This document shows, piece after piece, positions 59,219 to 64,000 of a stretch of DNA of 64,000 nucleotides. Source of the stretch: Nezara viridula (Eukaryota > Arthropoda > Insecta > Hemiptera > Pentatomidae); the NCBI GenBank assembly GCA_928085145.1, contig OV725080.1:143458636-143522635 (forward strand), in the 5' to 3' direction. A model generated the notes under the pieces. That model had not been told where the DNA came from and searched no databases. It saw nothing but the letters and a program-made list of their open reading frames with translations. How positions within the stretch are numbered: the stretch's first letter is position 1; the number at the start of each line of letters is the position of its first letter. Made by a program: the position numbers and the translations under genes.

Positions 59219-62200
59219 TCAGAAGAGCCTATATGAGGGCGGAAAGCGAACCAATGTAGATCTTGAAATGTGTTGAGAATAGAACTCCCATCCAAGCTTA
59301 TTAGCAGCCCAAATTATGCAGTTCTCAAGTTCCTTAGTGGACTTTTCTTCCTGTAATTTGATGGCGTACTTCAACAGGCGTCCGTAATTGTTATGAACAG
59401 CAGCATGCCACATGCCAAAGTATCCAATAGTCTAAAAAAAAGAAGATTTATAACAGTTGGATAAGTATGTCGACACAGTTTATTCTGGGATTACCCAATT
59501 TCTATTAGATATTCAACTTCATATTCATTAGAACTAGCTAGTCAGTGTAGCACTAACTCATTAAAATGGATAGCTTAAGTAAAAAAAGGATAAAAACATC
59601 TTTATCACAAAGATCATAAACACTATAATTAATATATTAAGGATAAGTCTCGAAATAAAAAGAATATTATAAAAATAAGAAATTAAATAAATACAAGACT
59701 AAAGAGTCCTCAAATCCTGTAACCATAAAGCAGTCACTGACAAAGTCAGTGAAAAAGAGTTCACTTGACAATGAAGTGTGTGGTTCAACAATCCAATATG
59801 TCCAACAATCCAGTGGAACAATGGATGTGACAATGACATTTCTGAGAAGATTAGTTTTGATTCAGTTAATAAGATAGAAATAATATTCATAATACGTTAT
59901 GTTAGCATTCTTCAAGTATCTCTTGGCACCAGAACCAAAAATTAAAATTAATCTCAACAGATAACATGGCTACATGGGACATCAAGCAGCCGAGACAGAC
60001 ATGCATTACTAACATCTGTTTTTATCAATTTGAATAGCTTTTTCCACTTCTTTGTACATCTTTTTTTTTTATATTGAAGAATATTGATATTATTTCAATT
60101 TGCATTTTCTTTTTCGCTTCTCTAACACATATTTCTCTCAAGCTGTTCTGTTTTAAACAGCTAAAGAAAAATTTGTATTCCAGAAAAAAAAGAAAAAAAA
60201 AAAAAAAAGAAAAAAAATGAATAAATAAAAATAAGGTCTAGACTCACTAGTGGGTTGTTGCACCAATTACATAAATTTATGAATACAACAGATCAAACAC
60301 TACAACAGAGGTCTTTAAACTACGGCCTGCAAGCACCTCCAAATCCGCAGGAGGATAATGATTAAACAAAATTTTTCTATAAAATATAAATAGTGTAACA
60401 CATCCGCACTACTGTTATTTGTCTCAATGTCAAATGCGTTAAAATTATGACAGTCTTTCAATTGGGAGTAGGAATCTCCATAATTGAAGTCAGAAATAAC
60501 AATCTTTACATTAGAACTATCATTCCTGATTGAGCGTGTAGAGCTCGCAGAAGATCTAAATCATTAGAGTAAAAAATTCATTTAATCTACTATACAATTA
60601 CAATCATAAGTTAGAGTTTCAATTGCAAAGTTTTGTAATTTACCTTAAAATCAGTTTGGTCAACATATTTGAGTAGATTCAACCATAATTCATCGATAGC
60701 TTCAGAACTACTACTAACATCGGCATCTCCAGTTTGGTTTTTAAGATTATAAAACAAAGTTCTAGAAGCTGCAACACCCTTTCTACATAGTGCATCAATT
60801 AAAGCTGTCTTTTGTCGTTCCATGGACCTGCGATTAGCAAGCAAATGGAATTAATTCTTAACTTTAGGAATTAACAATAGGATAGGAATTAACTAGATAC
60901 AAAATCTATAATTAATTTTAAAAAATAAATATTAAAAAGAACTGATTATACGAACGTTTTAATAACAGCTGCATCAAGTCGATGATCAGTTTTGATTCCA
61001 AGATGAACCAACAATTCATTTGTATCTATTTCGTTGCACACTGCCGCAGCAATCTCTTCAATATGCTTGGATATTTCCATAGATTCCTTAGTCTCCTCCA
61101 TGCCTGGATAGAAGCGCTTGGAATCAGGTTCTAATGCAGCCATCATGCTGCTGTGTGTTGCAACATGAGTAGGAAATTCTTTTTTTATTTCTTCATATAA
61201 AGTATCCGCATCTTCTTTTTTATCTGAAAAATAAAAAAAAGTTAACATTAACTTCTGTACTATAAAAAAGTGAATTGATTCCAGATGATTGAATTTCTAT
61301 CTACCTATCGAATGTTATCGACATACTTGAATTTTCCTATCTAATACTATTGAATTAAAGTTTCTAAATAAGACTTCTACTAACAAAAAGAGATAATCCA
61401 CATTTTAATTTTTTTCCTGCATCCCTTATTGAACTCAAAGCTAACAGAGAAAGCGGCAGACAGATGTTTTAGAAATTTAGTTCATCAATGACAAACATTT
61501 TATAATTTTTTTTTGCATCATATTTGTACAATTTTAGAATTACCAGTTATCTCTCTTTTTGTTATAACTATGTGTGTGTGCCTTGACTAATCCTCTTTTC
61601 AGATAAAGTCTCATCTGAACAATCTCTCTTTTTTTTTTTAAATCATCATTGATATCATCTAACCAGCAACACAGAATTCAAGTTCATGTGGATAAAATAC
61701 CATTTAGCTTAGTTTTAAACTTGGTAACAAAAATCAAAAAACAAACCCATTTTTGAAAGCCAATTTGCCTTGAGATCTCTTAAGGCTTCTTGATACTCTT
61801 CCCATTTTGTCTTATCCGCTTTATGATTACCAGTTGAATTTTTCTTATTTGTAAGATCGCCAAGGATGTATTTGAAGCAATAAGTATCCTAATGAAAAAA
61901 AAAAATTCAACAACAATTACAGAATTGCTAACTAAAATAATAATTTTATTAAAAAGATTTTTCATTTACTTACAACTTTTTTCCCCAGATCGTTCTTCGA
62001 CAGTGTCAACTGACCAAGCAGGTACTGCCCTACAGTGATGTTTTTCAGAGTTCTACAAAAAAATATTTTTAATTAGACTAAGTTACAACTCTCCTAAGAT
62101 TAGTTAAATGAGATCACCAAGGGTGTGTGCACAACTAACATTTCCCCCATAACTTTGAAAACCTAGTTCCTATAAAAATTTATACTTGAAAACGTTAGTT

Positions 62201-64000
62201 ATTTACTATTTAATAGTCTGTCATACAGATCCAATTTTATCAAATTACTTCATAGGCCTAAAACTTACCGAATATCTTCATGTTATTGTAACCTAAAACG
62301 TTTTAATTTACAGAAATTATCGAAATTGGGGCATTTTTAATCTGGAGATTTAATTTAATTAGGTCTTTATCTATTTAATTAGGTACTAAAAACTCATGAA
62401 CGCCTATTTGTTTTCCACTTGAATAGTACGATAGTTTGATCACAAAATAGAGAAAAATGTGGTCTACAAGAATATTGGGCATGGCCTTCACTCCCCAACA
62501 TGTAAAAATAACAAGATTATATAAGCTAAATGGCCCAATATTTTTGCATGCCACATTTTCTTTTAACACTGATTATGTTATCAAATTATCTTACAATTCA
62601 AGCGAGTATATTATGAGTTTTTAGCACCTCATTAATTAAATTAATGAGAAACATTGCATTTCTGAGTTTTAGGGAGGATGTTAATAATTTGATAAAACCA
62701 TGGACTATAAAGGTTCATCAATATCACATAATTTTTTAATCTGTACTGCATATTAATTTCCATACTTATTTACTTTTTTTAGTGATTATTTATATACTTT
62801 AATCAATATACAATAAAGTCAATACTTTAAATCCGGGAATATTGGATTTGAATTCTTATAATAAATAGGCTATTATAACTTTTTTTTGGGGGGGGGGGAA
62901 GGGGAAACCCTTTGAAATGGTTTTTGCTTTCGGGATATTGAATATGAAATTGTTCAAATAGTTCACTGATTTTTTTTGGGGTTGAAAAATGGCTTTGAAG
63001 TTGACAGATAAGTACTTCAAAGTTGAGGAAATCATAATATAAAATTGTTCTATTTCCATATACCTTTCCTCTCACCATCCCAATTAAAACACAATAAAGT
63101 TTTATGGAGAGCGTTAAAAAATTTACTTGCCCAAGGTCTAAAGATTCTTCTTTAACTGAAAAAGAAAATATGTGCAGGATAGCAAAAATAAATAATGGGA
63201 ATTTGACCAGTAGGATGAATGATGAAAAAATTGATGCATTAATAATTAATGTAGGAGTATGTTTGGACTTGACCTACCCATCCAGGTTAGGATGGGTTTG
63301 GACATTGAAAAAACAACTGAAGATGTAACCTCATCTGATTTTGAAACTGACGTTTTGTGAGAATGTGTTGTGAAAGAACGAAGTAATGAATCAAAATCAA
63401 TGCATAGAAATAAAAAGTGTGCTTTTAGAAATTTCTTCTTATGAAACTATGTAAATTTCTTTGAAAACGTATTTCTGAATTACAATTTATTTGTTGATTC
63501 TTGGGTTCATTTAGATTATTCTGAACCAACATTCACAGCTATGGTAAAATGAAACACATAACTATTTTAAAATAAATTTATTTGCTTTTTCTTGTTTTCA
63601 ATCAAATCACGATTTAGAGTTATACTGTTTACTATGTCGATTGAATATTTGGAGGGGATGAATTATCCTCTAGAGGAATGATCTTATTTTCTTGCTACCA
63701 AGTGATTGTGGGCGAATCATAATTAATTAAATACAACGAAGAAATAAATTCAATTATGAACCACTGCATCAAGATATAAAACCATTAAAAAAATAAAAAA
63801 AAAACCCATAAAAATATTAGGAAATAATATTTTTACATAAAGTTAATTATTTCACAATGAGATAAAAAAACTTACTTTTCTCCATGAAGAGGAGCGACAT
63901 AAAGTGGCAATCTGTATCTTCCACAGGGTATGGTAGCTCCTGACAGTTTCTTCCCCCAAATAAGAGCTTGAGAATGCGACGGGTAGATGTCTAAACTGAT
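59219..64000 (-). CDS. TPP2: Tripeptidyl-peptidase II, C-terminal 336 codons (runs off the window)
   Basis: Exons in transcript order are 64000-63876, 62052-61974, 61888-61747, 61223-60956, 60827-60644 and 59431-59219 (stop). All phases agree. Landmarks are LPLYVAPLHGEK, ITVGQYLLGQLTLSKNDLGK, EALRDLKANWLSKM, ELLVHLGIKTDHRLDAAVIK, MERQKTALIDALCRKGVA and YGRLLKYAIKLQEEKSTKE, ending FPPSYRLF. This order matches the C-terminal third of animal TPP II, a giant cytosolic subtilisin-family exopeptidase that removes tripeptides downstream of the proteasome. The catalytic Asp/His/Ser domain lies upstream, outside the window. The C-terminal region is helical and takes part in assembly of the large complex. 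One junction (60956) needs a weak GTTCGT donor to hold the frame. The last intron seen upstream is 1.8 kb and holds a MITE. Confidence 0.92.
60306..60345 (+). repeat. hAT-like terminal sequence in a TPP2 intron
   Basis: CAGAGGTCTTTAAACTACGG followed by CCTGCAAGC is close to the common hAT end CAGNGGTNCTCAAACT. No matching inverted end is visible, so only part of an element survives. Confidence 0.4.
62378..62632. mobile_element. Palindromic MITE in a TPP2 intron
   Basis: TACTAAAAACTCATGAACGC at the left pairs imperfectly with GAGTATATTATGAGTTTTTAG at the right (read inverted). Inner blocks GATAGTTTGATCACA/TGTTATCAAATTATC, AAAATGTGG/CCACATTTT and AATATTGGGC/GCCCAATATT also pair. The unit is 255 bp with a 50-bp loop and no ORF. 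A palindrome TCATTAATTAAATTAATGA follows at about 62629-62647. Confidence 0.7.
62633..63875 (-). other. Rest of the large TPP2 intron
   Basis: AT-rich, with a G-run GGGGGGGGGG near 62888-62897. ORFs here (62827-63078 minus, 63104-63328 plus) have no recognisable family and are treated as chance. Confidence 0.5.

Noticed and set aside
62827..63328. Small ORFs in the TPP2 intron
   Set aside because: They are short, overlapping, of low-complexity composition, and inside an intron with no supporting signals.

Overview
The window is AT-rich, intron-containing arthropod DNA, most probably from an insect. The insect call rests on a cluster of quiver/sleepless-like Ly6 genes of insect type, on arthropod-style RTE, jockey, mariner and hAT remnants, and on very AT-rich introns. 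The species cannot be fixed from the sequence. There is no bacterial-style operon, CRISPR array or rRNA.

Layout. (1) 714-10977 (minus): a three-exon secreted, probably GPI-anchored Ly6/uPAR gene (gene A). Its two large introns hold foldback elements and old repeats. (2) About 11.2-36.0 kb: a gene-free transposon graveyard. It contains a tRNA-like SINE head, a hAT-type MITE, a long TA microsatellite, a CR1/jockey-class LINE tail, a broken mariner, a 5'-truncated RTE copy, and a full-length RTE retrotransposon (22727-26019) with an intact 1002-residue ORF and 13-bp target-site duplications. Further on are several foldbacks, a pure poly(A) insertion flanked by a duplication, a second RTE relic and a jockey relic. 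(3) 36175-53466 (plus): three more Ly6 genes in tandem (genes B, C, D). B and C are clear paralogues; D is divergent. All four Ly6 genes share one architecture: a signal-peptide exon followed by two Ly6 exons, every intron in phase 1, ten cysteines and a hydrophobic C-terminal tail. (4) 55510-57110 (plus): ABT1/ESF2, a small-subunit ribosome biogenesis factor, in three exons. (5) 59219 to beyond 64000 (minus): the 3' end of tripeptidyl-peptidase II (six exons seen, 336 codons), convergent with ABT1.

The Ly6 cluster is the only group of genes likely to be related in function. Such proteins sit on the outer membrane leaflet or are secreted, and known relatives act in ion-channel modulation, septate-junction assembly and GPI-protein trafficking. 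ABT1 and TPP2 are unrelated housekeeping neighbours.

The most unusual signals are: a motif resembling the hammerhead-ribozyme core recurring in four different foldback-type elements; three identical-loop hairpins in the RTE 5' leader; and a naked poly(A) insertion with a target-site duplication. Exon boundaries were built by hand from splice sites, reading phase and family similarity.
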